64,000 nt of DNA from Aeromonas sp. FDAARGOS 1405 (GCF_019048265.1 NZ_CP077311.1:2241001-2305000); one strand, 5' to 3'. Positions 26,127 through 34,876 are shown, counted from the first letter of the stretch. Made by a program: numbers and translations. Notes: generated by a model from the letters alone, not told the origin.

Positions 26127-27278
26127 ATGTTGTCTGAAGAGCAACGCCGGGCCCCCTCAACGATGTCGGCTCACATGGATCTTGCTCGCCGGCAGGCTAT
26201 CAGTCGCGGCATGGTCTGGTTCTGGCTGTTGAACTGGCTGGTGGTGCTGTTTCTTGCGATACGCTACCAGGTCTACAGTCAGGCGGGCCTGGCCAGTGAT
26301 GGTGCTCTACCATGGCGTTTTCAGAGTGAGTTGGGTTTTGTCATGGTAGTGCTACTGCTACTGCCGGTTGCAGCCCTGCTCTGCAACCATATGCAGGATC
26401 GAGTCTGGCTATGGTGCGCACTGGTCGTAATGTTGGTCTGGGGGGGCGTCTGGACGCTACATATCTTCACCATTGGTGAAGTTGAGCTGCGGGGAGGTGC
26501 AAGCTATGCCAACGGGATCATGCGCCTCAATTTACTGGCCGCGCTGATCGCGTTCTATCCCGACCGACGCGTGCTGTATGCCTATCTCAGTGTACCGTTG
26601 CTATTTGGCGTTGCGCGCTTGTGGTGGCTGGAGGTGGATTTTCCCCAGCTTTATCTGCTTGAAGTGGTATGTACCATCATGGCGCTGGAGGTTGGCCGCC
26701 GGATGCTGCATCGCTGGTTTGAGTTGGCCGTAATTCGCGAGCATGACAATCTGGCTCTGTTGCGGCGCCTCGATGCACTGGCCAAGCAGGATCCACTGAC
26801 CGGTCTTGCCAACCGGCGCCACTTCAGTCAGGAACTCGAACGTTGCATAGCCCATAGTCAGTCGAGCAGCACTCCGCTTGCCCTTATCCTCATTGATGTG
26901 GACTACTTCAAGCGCTTTAACGATCACTATGGCCATCAGGCGGGAGATGTCTGCCTGCGGGAAGTGGCGCAGTTGATGATGCGTGTGGTGCGCAGTGAGG
27001 CGGAGCTGGCTGCCCGTTACGGCGGTGAGGAGTTTGTGTTGCTGCTACCCGATGCCGATAGTCAGGGCGCAGCTAAGGTAGCGCAGCGGTTGCAGGATGG
27101 GCTGGCTGAAGTGCAGCTTGAGCATCTGGCATCCGACGTCGCCGATCGGGTGACCATCAGTCAGGGGATCGCAGCACTGGGAAACGGGGAGAGTGGCGAG
27201 CAGCTACTGGAGCGGGCCGATCAGGCGCTCTATCGGGCCAAGGAGTTCGGACGCAATCAGTTCTGTGTTGCAGAGTGA
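26127..27278 (+). CDS. Membrane-anchored diguanylate cyclase (GGDEF)
   Basis: 383 residues. About six hydrophobic helices (29-45, 67-86, 92-114, 130-145, 150-170, 175-195) form a MASE2-like sensor as in AdrA/DgcC, then a GGDEF domain with DPLTGLANRRHF, DVDYFKRFNDHYGH and the active signature GGEEF. The allosteric RxxD site is missing (SEAE at its position), so product inhibition may be weak. It makes c-di-GMP from two GTP at the inner membrane. Inserted between yheU and yheT against the direction of both; its 3' end overlaps yheT by 22 nt. Confidence 0.92.
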   Translation: MLSEEQRRAPSTMSAHMDLARRQAISRGMVWFWLLNWLVVLFLAIRYQVYSQAGLASDGALPWRFQSELGFVMVVLLLLPVAALLCNHMQDRVWLWCALVVMLVWGGVWTLHIFTIGEVELRGGASYANGIMRLNLLAALIAFYPDRRVLYAYLSVPLLFGVARLWWLEVDFPQLYLLEVVCTIMALEVGRRMLHRWFELAVIREHDNLALLRRLDALAKQDPLTGLANRRHFSQELERCIAHSQSSSTPLALILIDVDYFKRFNDHYGHQAGDVCLREVAQLMMRVVRSEAELAARYGGEEFVLLLPDADSQGAAKVAQRLQDGLAEVQLEHLASDVADRVTISQGIAALGNGESGEQLLERADQALYRAKEFGRNQFCVAE

Positions 27279-28243
27279 CTCTGTTCGGCAATCCAGCGGC
27301 TGATCCGCTCATCCAGCCAAAACCGTGGCCGCCAGGGCGTGCCGTGCAGAAAGCCGACATGGCCGCCGCGCTGGCTCAGCTCATAGCGCACCGTGGGCGA
27401 GAGTTGCTCCGGCCGTGGAATGACGGCGTGTGACATAAAAGGGTCGTCGGCGGCGTGGATGATCAGGGTCGGGATCGCGATCTGGCGCAGCAGGGGAAGG
27501 CCGGAGCAGCTCTGGTAGTAGTGGGTTGCACTGTGAAAGCCGTGCAGTGGCGCGGTGACCAGCTCGTCAAAATCACGCAGGGTGGCAATCTGCTCCACTT
27601 GCCGAGGTTGCCAGCGTTCACTCGCTTTCTGCTGCTGGCTGATTTTGTTGAGCAGATTGCGGCGCATGGTGCGTAGCAGATAGTTCTGATAGACCTTCGA
27701 GAAGCCCTGATTGACCCGCTCGGCGCAGCTCGCCAGTTGCAGCGGGGCCGAGACCACCACCGCCGCTTTCAATGCCGCAGGACAGGCCCGCGCCAGTAGA
27801 TTGACCAGCATATTGCCACCCAGTGAAAAGCCGATGGCGATCAGCGGTTTGCCCGGAAAACGCTGGCTCAGCTCGGCAATCAGCTCCTGCGCATCACCGA
27901 TGGCGCCGGAGTGATAGGCCTGCAGGTGGCGATTGGGCTCGCCGCTGCAACCGCGAAAGTGCATCAGCACGGCCTCTCTGCCCTCTTGCAGCAGATGGGC
28001 GAACAATCCCTTGGCATAGTGGGAGTGAATGCTCCCCTCCAGCCCGTGAAACACCACTACCAGCGGTCGTTCATCAAGGCTGACCTCCCCGCTCCAGGCG
28101 AGGTCGACAAAGTCCCCATCCTGCAGTTCAAACCGCTCCGCCACAAAACGGGCAGGGGGGCGGCGCAGCCATTTTGGCAATATGGTCTGCAGATGAGGAT
28201 TGCGTGCCCACCAGGGGGCGTGGAAGTGGCTCTCGGTCAGCAT
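27257..28243 (-). CDS. yheT: YheT-family alpha/beta hydrolase
   Basis: 328 residues. ABHD1/YheT-type esterase: oxyanion FHGLEGS, HFRGCSGEPNR, nucleophile elbow GFSLGGNM, Asp in HAADDPFMS and His in RGGHVGFL. It opens with WWARNPHLQTILP, the family signature. Substrate unknown, probably a short-chain ester or lipid. In enterics it is followed by yheU and prkB; here a convergent diguanylate cyclase interrupts that order. Confidence 0.92.
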   Translation of the reverse strand: MLTESHFHAPWWARNPHLQTILPKWLRRPPARFVAERFELQDGDFVDLAWSGEVSLDERPLVVVFHGLEGSIHSHYAKGLFAHLLQEGREAVLMHFRGCSGEPNRHLQAYHSGAIGDAQELIAELSQRFPGKPLIAIGFSLGGNMLVNLLARACPAALKAAVVVSAPLQLASCAERVNQGFSKVYQNYLLRTMRRNLLNKISQQQKASERWQPRQVEQIATLRDFDELVTAPLHGFHSATHYYQSCSGLPLLRQIAIPTLIIHAADDPFMSHAVIPRPEQLSPTVRYELSQRGGHVGFLHGTPWRPRFWLDERISRWIAEQSHSATQN

Positions 28244-28309
28244 GGGGTCAGCCGGTCAGTGTCGAAGATAAGGAGGACGGGAGGTGTGTTCCTCCCGCCA
28301 GTCATTGGC

Positions 28310-29209
28310 TTATTTCAGCAGGCGATCGTGATGTTCGGCACCGCGCAGCATGGCCTGGATCAGCTCATTGGCTTCGAACTTGGTCAGCGCCTCATGAGCA
28401 CCCACCTGATGGGCCCGCTCCACGCTGATCTCGCTGGAGAGGGAGGTGTGCAGGATGATGTAGGCCCCCGCCAGTTTGCTGTCGCTCTGCACCTCGAAGG
28501 CCAGCTCGTAGCCATCGAGCCCCGGCATCTCGATATCGCTCACCAGAATGTCGATCGGGGTCTTCTGGCTTGCCCGCGTCTGCATCAGGGTCAGTGCATC
28601 CTTGCCATTGGTGCAGACCTCATAAGGGATATTGATGTAGTCGAGGGCAGCCATCAGCTGACGGCGAGCGACCGAGGAGTCATCGACCAGCAGGATCCGC
28701 ATCGGCTTGATCCGCTCCCGCTGCACATCGGTCAGCACCGGATAGAGGTGGCTCGGATCGTCCGGATAGACCCGGGAGAGGATCAGCTCCACATCCAGCA
28801 GCTGGATCAGCTGGTCATTGACCCGGGTCACGCCGGTTACGAACACATTGTGGCCGAGTGAGGCGGGGGGCGATTCGATATCGCGCCAGTTGCACTCGGT
28901 GATCTTGTCGATGCCCCGTACCAGAAAGCCCACCAGGGTACGGCGGCAGTCGGTAATGATGATGAAGCAGTGGGGCATCTCCTCCTTGCTGATGGGGCGA
29001 TAGCCCACCGCCATCGCCATGTCGATCACCGGAATGGTGGAGCCGCGCATATTGGCAGCTCCCAACACGGTCGGGTGCGAGTGGGGCATTGCCGTCAGCT
29101 GGGTGTAGGGCACTATCTCCTTCACCTTGAGGGTACCGATGGCAAAGGATTGTTTGGCTGAAAGGTGAAACAGCAACATGCCCTGTGATTGATTGGCTTT
29201 GCTCGTCAT
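28310..29209 (-). CDS. cheV: CheV, chemotaxis coupling protein with receiver domain
   Basis: 299 residues. CheW-like domain (about 1-155, with GAANMRGSTIPVIDMAMAVGY) couples chemoreceptors to CheA; a REC domain (about 170-295) has LLVDDSSVARRQ and the phosphoacceptor in VSDIEMPG, plus LTKFEAN for the conserved Lys. CheV may act as a phosphate sink for adaptation. Start MTSKANQSQ is supported by AGGAC 7 nt upstream; the frame opens to 29245. No other chemotaxis genes are in the window. Confidence 0.93.
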   Translation of the reverse strand: MTSKANQSQGMLLFHLSAKQSFAIGTLKVKEIVPYTQLTAMPHSHPTVLGAANMRGSTIPVIDMAMAVGYRPISKEEMPHCFIIITDCRRTLVGFLVRGIDKITECNWRDIESPPASLGHNVFVTGVTRVNDQLIQLLDVELILSRVYPDDPSHLYPVLTDVQRERIKPMRILLVDDSSVARRQLMAALDYINIPYEVCTNGKDALTLMQTRASQKTPIDILVSDIEMPGLDGYELAFEVQSDSKLAGAYIILHTSLSSEISVERAHQVGAHEALTKFEANELIQAMLRGAEHHDRLLK

Positions 29210-29362
29210 GGCAGATGTCCTGTTGGTCGAAACGTTGGCAGTCACTTCAGGCCTCTAGCATAAAGGATTACGGGGGGAATGGCCCTTCCTTGTTAACGAC
29301 CATCTGGCAAAAAACTGGACTCATTCAGCCAATTTCGTTGGCGCACTCACATCGGCGTCCGG

Positions 29363-30022
29363 TTATTGATCGCCATCCTCGCCAGCGCCCCACTGCTGGC
29401 AGGCAGCTTGCAATGCGGCTTCATCGGCATAACCCAGCTTGCTGGCCACCTGCGCGGGTTTGCTGCCGCCCTTGAGCAATCTGAGCGCCTGCAGCAGTTG
29501 CCACTGTTGTTGCAATTCACTCCCTTCCACCGGCGCATCGGCTTGTTGTGCCCACAGTTGCAGAGACTCCGGTTGGCCATTGGCCAGCGCTTGCCAGCAG
29601 GCTTGCAGCTCACCGTGACCCTGCTGGCTGATGGCACACTGTTGCAGCTCATCCAGGATCACCTGCAGTCGCTGACCGTAGGCGCCTTGCCACTCTTTCG
29701 GACGTTGCCACCGGGCCAGCGAGTCGAGCAGGGCATCGAGCAGCGGGGTGGTCTGCAGCCAGCCAGCCTGCTGCGGCTGAGCCACGCGCAAAGAGACATT
29801 CAGCTGATCGTACTCGCAACCGCTGAGGGGGCTGAAGGCCGCGAGGGCATCGGCGCAGAGCCAGAAGCTGCTGCCTGCCGGCAGCAACAGCTCATGTTGG
29901 CCCAGTCTCAGCAGCGCGGCGCCCCGGGTGATCCGCAACAGCTGCCCGACCGGAGTTCGTTTGCGGTTGCCGGCGTGCAGGCCCTGGCAGGAAAAATGGT
30001 GATACTCGATGACGTGATGCAT
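29363..30022 (-). CDS. AraC-like transcriptional regulator (atypical)
   Basis: 219 residues. An N-terminal cupin-like region (MHHVIEYHHFSCQGLHAGNRKRT, GQHELLLPAGSSFWL) and a short C-terminal helical part with one recognisable HTH (KPAQVASKLGYADEAALQAACQQW). Full AraC proteins have two HTH motifs and are about 250-300 residues, so this is a short or diverged member. The start follows AGGG 8 nt upstream. Only 39 bp separate it from divergent yheV. Target unknown. Confidence 0.65.
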   Translation of the reverse strand: MHHVIEYHHFSCQGLHAGNRKRTPVGQLLRITRGAALLRLGQHELLLPAGSSFWLCADALAAFSPLSGCEYDQLNVSLRVAQPQQAGWLQTTPLLDALLDSLARWQRPKEWQGAYGQRLQVILDELQQCAISQQGHGELQACWQALANGQPESLQLWAQQADAPVEGSELQQQWQLLQALRLLKGGSKPAQVASKLGYADEAALQAACQQWGAGEDGDQ

Positions 30023-30035
30023 GTAAAAACCCTGA

Positions 30036-30041
30036 TATGAT
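30036..30041 (+). promoter_or_regulatory. -10 box of yheV-slyD
   Basis: TATGAT 21 nt upstream of the yheV start, with only a weak -35 lying over the start of the AraC-like gene. The two divergent promoters must overlap. Confidence 0.35.
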
Positions 30042-30061
30042 GCTGCCTGGAGGTAACAAAT

Positions 30062-30265
30062 ATGGAAACCAGACGTAAAAAACGCTTCATTGCCGGTGCA
30101 GTCTGCCCGGCGTGCGGCAAGTTGGACAACATGATGCTGTATCTGGAGCATGGAGTCGAGAAGGTGACCTGTGTCGCCTGTGGCGATACCCAGGTACAAA
30201 CGCCTGCCGAGGTCGACAAGCAGACTCGCGAGGCGGAAGAGGTGATCGGGGTGTTTCGCCCCTGA
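30062..30265 (+). CDS. yheV: YheV-family zinc-ribbon protein
   Basis: 67 residues. Two CxxC pairs (CPACG, CVACG) make a zinc ribbon; RKKRFIAGAVCPACG and EEVIGVFRP match E. coli YheV at both ends. SD GGAGGT. In E. coli it is encoded next to slyD, as here (slyD starts 144 nt on). Function unknown. Confidence 0.9.
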   Translation: METRRKKRFIAGAVCPACGKLDNMMLYLEHGVEKVTCVACGDTQVQTPAEVDKQTREAEEVIGVFRP

Positions 30266-30408
30266 TAAGGGAACGGCGGGTAGAATGCGGGTCTCCCTAC
30301 TGACGCTGTTGCCGTTTTTTTCGTCACTCAGTGGCGCCGCACGGCATATGCGCGGCCCGCTTTTTAGGGTATTCTGAGCCCGTTTTTTTCTATCCGCAGG
30401 ATCCTGAC

Positions 30409-31080
30409 ATGAAAGTAGCTCCTCTGAGCGTGGTTACGCTGGAATACACAGTCACCGACGAGCACGGTGAAGTCATCGACAGCACTGTCGGCAAAGAGCC
30501 GCTGGTCTATCTGCACGGCACCCGTTACCTGGTCTCAGGCCTGGAAGCCGAGCTGGAAGGTCGCGCGGTAGGTGAAGCCTTCGAAGTGACTCTGGCACCG
30601 AGCCAGGCCTACGGCGAATATGACGAGACACTGGTACAAGAAGTACCGGGCGAGCTGTTCGACGGCATGGAAGTCTCCGAAGGGGATACTTTTGTGGCTG
30701 AAACCGACGATGGTCACCGTCCTGTGACCGTGGTTGAAGTGTCCGAAGAGTTCGTCAAGGTGGATGGCAACCATCCGCTGGCTGGCGTGACTCTGGGCTT
30801 CAAGGTCGAGATCAAGGACGTGCGTGCCGCCACTGCCGAAGAGCTGGCTCACGGCCACGTTCACGGTGCCGGTGGTTGCGGTCACGATCACGGTCATGAC
30901 CACGATCACGGCGGCTGCTGTGGCGGTCATGGTCACGACCATGATGAGGATCACGGCCAGGGCGGTTGCTGCGGCGGTGCTGGCCACGGTCACGATCATG
31001 GCCACGACCACGGTGATGACCATGGTCACGGCGGCTGCTGCGGTGGCGGCGGTTGTGGTGGCAAGGGCCATCACCACTGA
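30409..31080 (+). CDS. slyD: SlyD, FKBP-type peptidyl-prolyl isomerase and nickel chaperone
   Basis: 223 residues. FKBP domain (1-about 70 and 130-145) with the IF chaperone insert between (about 75-130), then a long His/Cys/Asp/Gly tail (about 150-223) with repeated GHDHGHDHDHGGCCGG. The tail binds Ni2+ and other metals and supplies nickel to hydrogenase maturation in E. coli. The start MKVAPLSVVTLEY fits the family and AGGAT; the frame opens to 30331. The tail is longer than in E. coli SlyD. Confidence 0.95.
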   Translation: MKVAPLSVVTLEYTVTDEHGEVIDSTVGKEPLVYLHGTRYLVSGLEAELEGRAVGEAFEVTLAPSQAYGEYDETLVQEVPGELFDGMEVSEGDTFVAETDDGHRPVTVVEVSEEFVKVDGNHPLAGVTLGFKVEIKDVRAATAEELAHGHVHGAGGCGHDHGHDHDHGGCCGGHGHDHDEDHGQGGCCGGAGHGHDHGHDHGDDHGHGGCCGGGGCGGKGHHH

Positions 31081-31099
31081 TCACGGCCACGCCGATGAT

Positions 31100-31129
31100 A
31101 AAAAACCCGCGATTATCGCGGGTTTTTTA
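31100..31129. terminator. Terminator, slyD / slyX
   Basis: Stem CCCGCGA / TCGCGGG, loop TTA, with A-run and T-run on either side; convergent genes. Confidence 0.9.
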
Positions 31130-31180
31130 TTAGCTGACAGCTGTGCCAAGCCATGTTGCCTGACCAGAGATAGTGCCGGA

Positions 31181-31396
31181 TCAGTAGTGCGGCGGCGGGG
31201 TCTCTTCGGCCATGCTGGCAATCTGGCTGGGCTGTACGCTTTGCAGTTTGTCGATCAGCAGCTGGATCTGGTATTTGAGCCGATCGAGTTCACGGCCCTG
31301 GGTGGTTACCTCGTCGTTGAGCTGCTCTATGGTGTACTCCGCATAGGCGAGACGGGTTTCCAGGGTTTCGATGCGATCGTTAAGTTGCTGACTCAT
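31181..31396 (-). CDS. slyX: SlyX
   Basis: 71 residues, a continuous coiled coil (RIETLETRLAYAEYTIEQLNDEVTTQGRELDRLKYQIQLLIDKL) with the C-terminal PPPHY typical of SlyX. Function unknown. It starts 14 nt after the WD40 lipoprotein gene and forms an operon with it. Confidence 0.92.
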   Translation of the reverse strand: MSQQLNDRIETLETRLAYAEYTIEQLNDEVTTQGRELDRLKYQIQLLIDKLQSVQPSQIASMAEETPPPHY

Positions 31397-31410
31397 GGGC
31401 CTTCGGGTCC

Positions 31411-32379
31411 TTACTTGATTGTCCAGATTTCGGCCAGACCACTGGAGCTGGCACTGACAAGGTGGCTATTGTCGCGCAAAGCGACGCCGTAGACCACTGC
31501 GCTGGGCGGTTTCACCTTGGGTTGCGGCGAGACGCGCCAGCTCTGCAGCAGGGCACCATCGCTCACTTGCCACAGGGAGAGCTGACGGGAAGGGGCGCCG
31601 GTGATGAGCCACTTGCCATCGTTGGCAAAGCGGGCGCTGGTGTAGACCTCGAAGCGGTGATCATATTGCAGCTGACTCACCTCTTTGCCGGTTTTCAGAT
31701 CCCAGATGCTGGCCCGGCTGCTGTCGGCGGTGAAGGCGTAGCGGCCGCTCGGCTCCAGTCTGGCCATGATCACCCGGCCACCATGGTTGAACCGCCAGAT
31801 CACCTGCCCGCTACGGGTATCCCACAGATAGGCGCTGTAGTCGTTGCCGCCGGTCAGGGCGTAGCGACCGTTGGCGGAGAGATCCACCGTATTGACCTGT
31901 TCTGTGTGCCCGAGAAACTGCAGGCGACGACCGCTTCGGGTATCGAGCCACTCGGCCTTGCCATCTTCCCGACCTATCAGCACATAACGACCGTCGGCAG
32001 AGAGCGCGATATCCCTCAGCCTGGATTCAGGAAGTGAGTAGTAGCCTTGTGATTGCCCGTCGTTCAGCCGCCAGGTAGCAAAGGTGTCTGGGGTGGCGGT
32101 GACGGCATGGCTGTTGCCTTCGGAAAAGCGGGTAATGAATACCAGATCTTCCGCCGAGTCGGATTGCTTCCAGCGCCAGCGTTGACGGTTATGTTCCAGA
32201 TCCCAGACGATGATGCCCTGGCTGATGCTGGAGACGATGGCCTGCTTGCCATCACTGGAGAGATCTGCGGTCAGCAGACCCGTGCTGGCGAGGGTCATTT
32301 GCTGGTTGGGTTGGGAGCTCTGCTCGCAACCGGTGAGCATTAAACAGAGGCTCACCAGATAAATGGCACTTTTTATCAT
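31411..32379 (-). CDS. WD40-repeat lipoprotein
   Basis: 322 residues. Type II signal peptide MIKSAIYLVSLCLMLTGC, then about seven WD40-like blades (for example GRYALTGGNDYSAYLWDTRSGQVIW, GRYAFTADSSRASIWDLKTGKEV, GKWLITGAPSRQLSLWQVSDG). A beta-propeller likely works as a protein-interaction platform in the outer membrane or periplasm. Upstream of slyX, divergent from fkpA. Confidence 0.85.
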   Translation of the reverse strand: MIKSAIYLVSLCLMLTGCEQSSQPNQQMTLASTGLLTADLSSDGKQAIVSSISQGIIVWDLEHNRQRWRWKQSDSAEDLVFITRFSEGNSHAVTATPDTFATWRLNDGQSQGYYSLPESRLRDIALSADGRYVLIGREDGKAEWLDTRSGRRLQFLGHTEQVNTVDLSANGRYALTGGNDYSAYLWDTRSGQVIWRFNHGGRVIMARLEPSGRYAFTADSSRASIWDLKTGKEVSQLQYDHRFEVYTSARFANDGKWLITGAPSRQLSLWQVSDGALLQSWRVSPQPKVKPPSAVVYGVALRDNSHLVSASSSGLAEIWTIK

Positions 32380-32400
32380 TTTTGCGGTCTCACGCTTTTG

Positions 32401-32428
32401 TTACCTGCGATCACGGCGTTAGTATAAG
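32401..32428 (+). promoter_or_regulatory. Candidate fkpA promoter
   Basis: TTACCT, 16-bp spacer, TATAAG, about 70 nt upstream of fkpA. I did not find a sigmaE-type GGAACTT/TCAAA pair, although fkpA is sigmaE-controlled in E. coli. Confidence 0.4.
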
Positions 32429-32497
32429 GCGCTTATCACGATAAACCTCTCATTTCACGATGGAACCGAGAGCGGTATTTGGAGTTTGGAGAAACTG

Positions 32498-33301
32498 ATG
32501 AACAAATTTCTGAAGGTGTCCCTGTTGGCGGCGGCGGTTGCCGTCGGTCTGACTGCTTGCCAAAAAGACGAGAAGCCTGCTGCGGCCAATACCGCCGAAG
32601 TGAAGGCAGAAGCCAGCAAGCCGGCAGAGGCGACCAAGGCCGAAGCCAAGAGCTTTGAAGAGCAATCTGGCTACGCAATTGGCCTCTCCATGGGTCGTTA
32701 CATCGCCAATACCCTGGAGCGTCAGCAGGAACTGGGCATCAAACTGGACAACGCCGTGATCCTGAAAGGGGTGACCGACGGTCTGGGCAAAGAAGCCAAG
32801 ATGACTGATGAAGAGATCCAGAAGGTACTGCAGGATTACGATGCCAAGATCAACGAGCTGACCAAGGCCAAGGCCGAGAAAGACGCCGTTGAGAATCTGA
32901 AGAAGGGTGAAGAGTTCCTGGCTGCAAACGCCAAGAAAGAGGGTGTGAAGAGCACTGAATCCGGCCTGCAATACGTGGTCGAGAAGATGGGCACTGGTGC
33001 CAAGCCGAAATCTACCGACATCGTCAAGGTGCACTACACCGGTACCCTGACCGACGGCACCAAGTTCGACAGCTCCGTCGATCGCGGCGAGCCGGCTACC
33101 TTCCCGCTCAACCAGGTTATCCCGGGTTGGACTGAAGGCGTACAGCTGATGCCGGTTGGCTCCAAGTTCAAGTTCTTCCTGCCGTCCAAGCTGGCCTATG
33201 GCGAGCACGGTGCAGGCTCCATCCCGGCGAACGCCGTGCTGGTGTTTGACGTTGAGCTGCTGGCTATCGAGAAGCCGACTGCTGATGACGCCAAGAAGTA
33301 A
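32498..33301 (+). CDS. fkpA: FkpA/Mip-type FKBP peptidyl-prolyl isomerase
   Basis: 267 residues. Signal MNKFLKVSLLAAAVAVGLTAC, N-terminal dimerisation helices (about 55-145) and a C-terminal FKBP domain (about 150-260) with VHYTGTLTDGTKFDSSVDRGEPATFPLNQVIPGW. It assists folding of envelope proteins. Unlike E. coli FkpA, the signal ends in a lipobox (LTAC), followed by an Ala/Lys/Glu linker, suggesting a lipid-anchored form as in Mip-like proteins. GGAG 7 nt upstream fixes this start over the ATG at 32486. Confidence 0.94.
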   Translation: MNKFLKVSLLAAAVAVGLTACQKDEKPAAANTAEVKAEASKPAEATKAEAKSFEEQSGYAIGLSMGRYIANTLERQQELGIKLDNAVILKGVTDGLGKEAKMTDEEIQKVLQDYDAKINELTKAKAEKDAVENLKKGEEFLAANAKKEGVKSTESGLQYVVEKMGTGAKPKSTDIVKVHYTGTLTDGTKFDSSVDRGEPATFPLNQVIPGWTEGVQLMPVGSKFKFFLPSKLAYGEHGAGSIPANAVLVFDVELLAIEKPTADDAKK

Positions 33302-33316
33302 TCCCTTCTTGTAGTT

Positions 33317-33345
33317 AAAAACGGCTCCTTAAGGAGCCGTTTTTA
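33317..33345 (+). terminator. Terminator of fkpA
   Basis: Stem AAAAACGGCTCC / GGAGCCGTTTTT with loop TTAA. Confidence 0.9.
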
Positions 33346-33452
33346 CTTGTGTATTCCCTGCAATCGCGGGATAACAGAGTTGTCTTGGCGTTGGGTTTGC
33401 GCGCGAAAATAAGGCAAAATAGATCGCAGAATCAAATACAAGGATGAGTCCA

Positions 33453-34859
33453 GTGGCTGAAAATAAATCGCGTGTCCTACTGGTGGAAGATACCCGTAGT
33501 CTGGCGGTGGTCTATGAACAGTACCTGCGCCAGGAGGGGTATGAGGTGGTGCTGGCCGACTGTGGTCAACAAGCGTTGGCGCAGTTGCTGGCAAGTCCTC
33601 CCCCCGTGGTGCTGCTGGATCTGGAGCTGCCGGATATGTCCGGTATGGATATTCTGCAAATGATCACCGAACAGCAATTGCCCTGCTCGGTGGTGGTGAT
33701 CACCGCCCACGGCTCGGTGGATGTGGCGGTGGAGGCGATGCGCCTCGGTGCCTTCGATTTTCTGACCAAGCCGTTTGACAGCAAGCGGCTCTGCGCCACC
33801 GTCCGCAATGCCTTGAAACACCAGCAGTTGAGCTCGCTGGTTGCCCACTATCGGGAGAACTTCGAGCGCTGCTCCTTCTTCGGTTTTATCGGTGCCTCCA
33901 TGGCGATGCAGGCGGTCTATCGCATCATCGAGAGCGCGGCGCCCAGCAAGGCGACCGTCTTTATCACTGGCGAGAGCGGCACCGGCAAAGAGGTGTGTGC
34001 CGAGGCGATTCACCAGTGCAGTCCCCGCAGCGAGCAGCCCTTTATTGCCCTCAACTGCGCCGCCATTCCCCACGATTTGATGGAGAGCGAGATCTTCGGT
34101 CATGTGAAGGGCTCTTTTACTGGCGCCCAGGGGGATCGCAAGGGGGCAGCCAGTCTGGCTGATGGCGGTACCCTGTTTCTCGACGAGATCTGCGAGATGG
34201 ACCTGGAGCTGCAGAGTAAGTTGCTGCGCTTTATTCAGACCGGCACAGTGCAGCGAGTCGGCAGTGGCAAGCTCGAGACGGTGGATGTCCGCTTTATCTG
34301 CGCCACCAACCGGGATCCGCTGGTCGAGGTAAAAGCGGGCCGTTTTCGCGAGGATCTCTACTATCGGCTCCACGTCATTCCCCTCACCCTGCCGCCGCTG
34401 CGGGAGCGGGGCGAGGATATCCTGCTGCTGGCGCGTACCCTGCTGCAGAGCTACGCCAAGGAGGAGAACAAACGCTTCAAGGATTTCGATGTCGAGGCGG
34501 CGCGAGTGCTGCTCGACTACCCTTGGCCTGGCAACGTACGCGAGCTGCAAAACGTGGTGCGCAATATCGTGGTGCTCAACGACAAGGAGCTGGTGAGCCC
34601 GGATATTCTGCCGCCACCGCTCAATGGGGTTCGCCCCCAACTGCCGGCTGCGATTGCGGCAGCGGTGGCATCGGCTCCGGCCGCCACCGGCGTGGCCAAC
34701 GGGCCAATTCGTCCGCTCTGGCTGGTGGAGAAAGAGGTGATCGAACAGGCCATCGCCAGCTGTGACGGCAACATTCCCAAAGCGGCGGCCCTGCTCGAGA
34801 TCAGCCCCTCCACCATTTACCGTAAAAAGCAGGGGTGGGAAGAGTCCAATCGGGCCTGA
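33453..34859 (+). CDS. luxO: LuxO-like sigma54-dependent response regulator
   Basis: 468 residues. REC domain (about 8-120; phosphoacceptor in LLDLELPDMSG), AAA+ domain (about 145-375) with GESGTGKE (Walker A), GSFTGA (sigma54-contacting GAFTGA variant, as Ser), LADGGTLFLDE (Walker B), and a Fis-type HTH (about 430-460, GNIPKAAALLEISPSTIYRK). Similarity to Vibrio LuxO is strong in QAVYRIIESAA, TGKEVCAEAIH and DILPPPLN. It would activate sigma54 promoters, such as quorum-sensing Qrr RNAs. GTG 33453 is preferred because AAGGA abuts the ATG at 33444. No luxU follows. Confidence 0.85.
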   Translation: MAENKSRVLLVEDTRSLAVVYEQYLRQEGYEVVLADCGQQALAQLLASPPPVVLLDLELPDMSGMDILQMITEQQLPCSVVVITAHGSVDVAVEAMRLGAFDFLTKPFDSKRLCATVRNALKHQQLSSLVAHYRENFERCSFFGFIGASMAMQAVYRIIESAAPSKATVFITGESGTGKEVCAEAIHQCSPRSEQPFIALNCAAIPHDLMESEIFGHVKGSFTGAQGDRKGAASLADGGTLFLDEICEMDLELQSKLLRFIQTGTVQRVGSGKLETVDVRFICATNRDPLVEVKAGRFREDLYYRLHVIPLTLPPLRERGEDILLLARTLLQSYAKEENKRFKDFDVEAARVLLDYPWPGNVRELQNVVRNIVVLNDKELVSPDILPPPLNGVRPQLPAAIAAAVASAPAATGVANGPIRPLWLVEKEVIEQAIASCDGNIPKAAALLEISPSTIYRKKQGWEESNRA

Positions 34860-34876
34860 ACCATCTTGCCAGCAGA

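Noticed and set aside
30850..31077. Short periodic repeats in slyD
   Set aside because: Codons of the His/Cys/Gly metal-binding tail, not regulatory repeats.
33477..34640. 387-codon minus-strand frame opposite luxO
   Set aside because: Antisense shadow; the plus strand carries a complete sigma54 activator.
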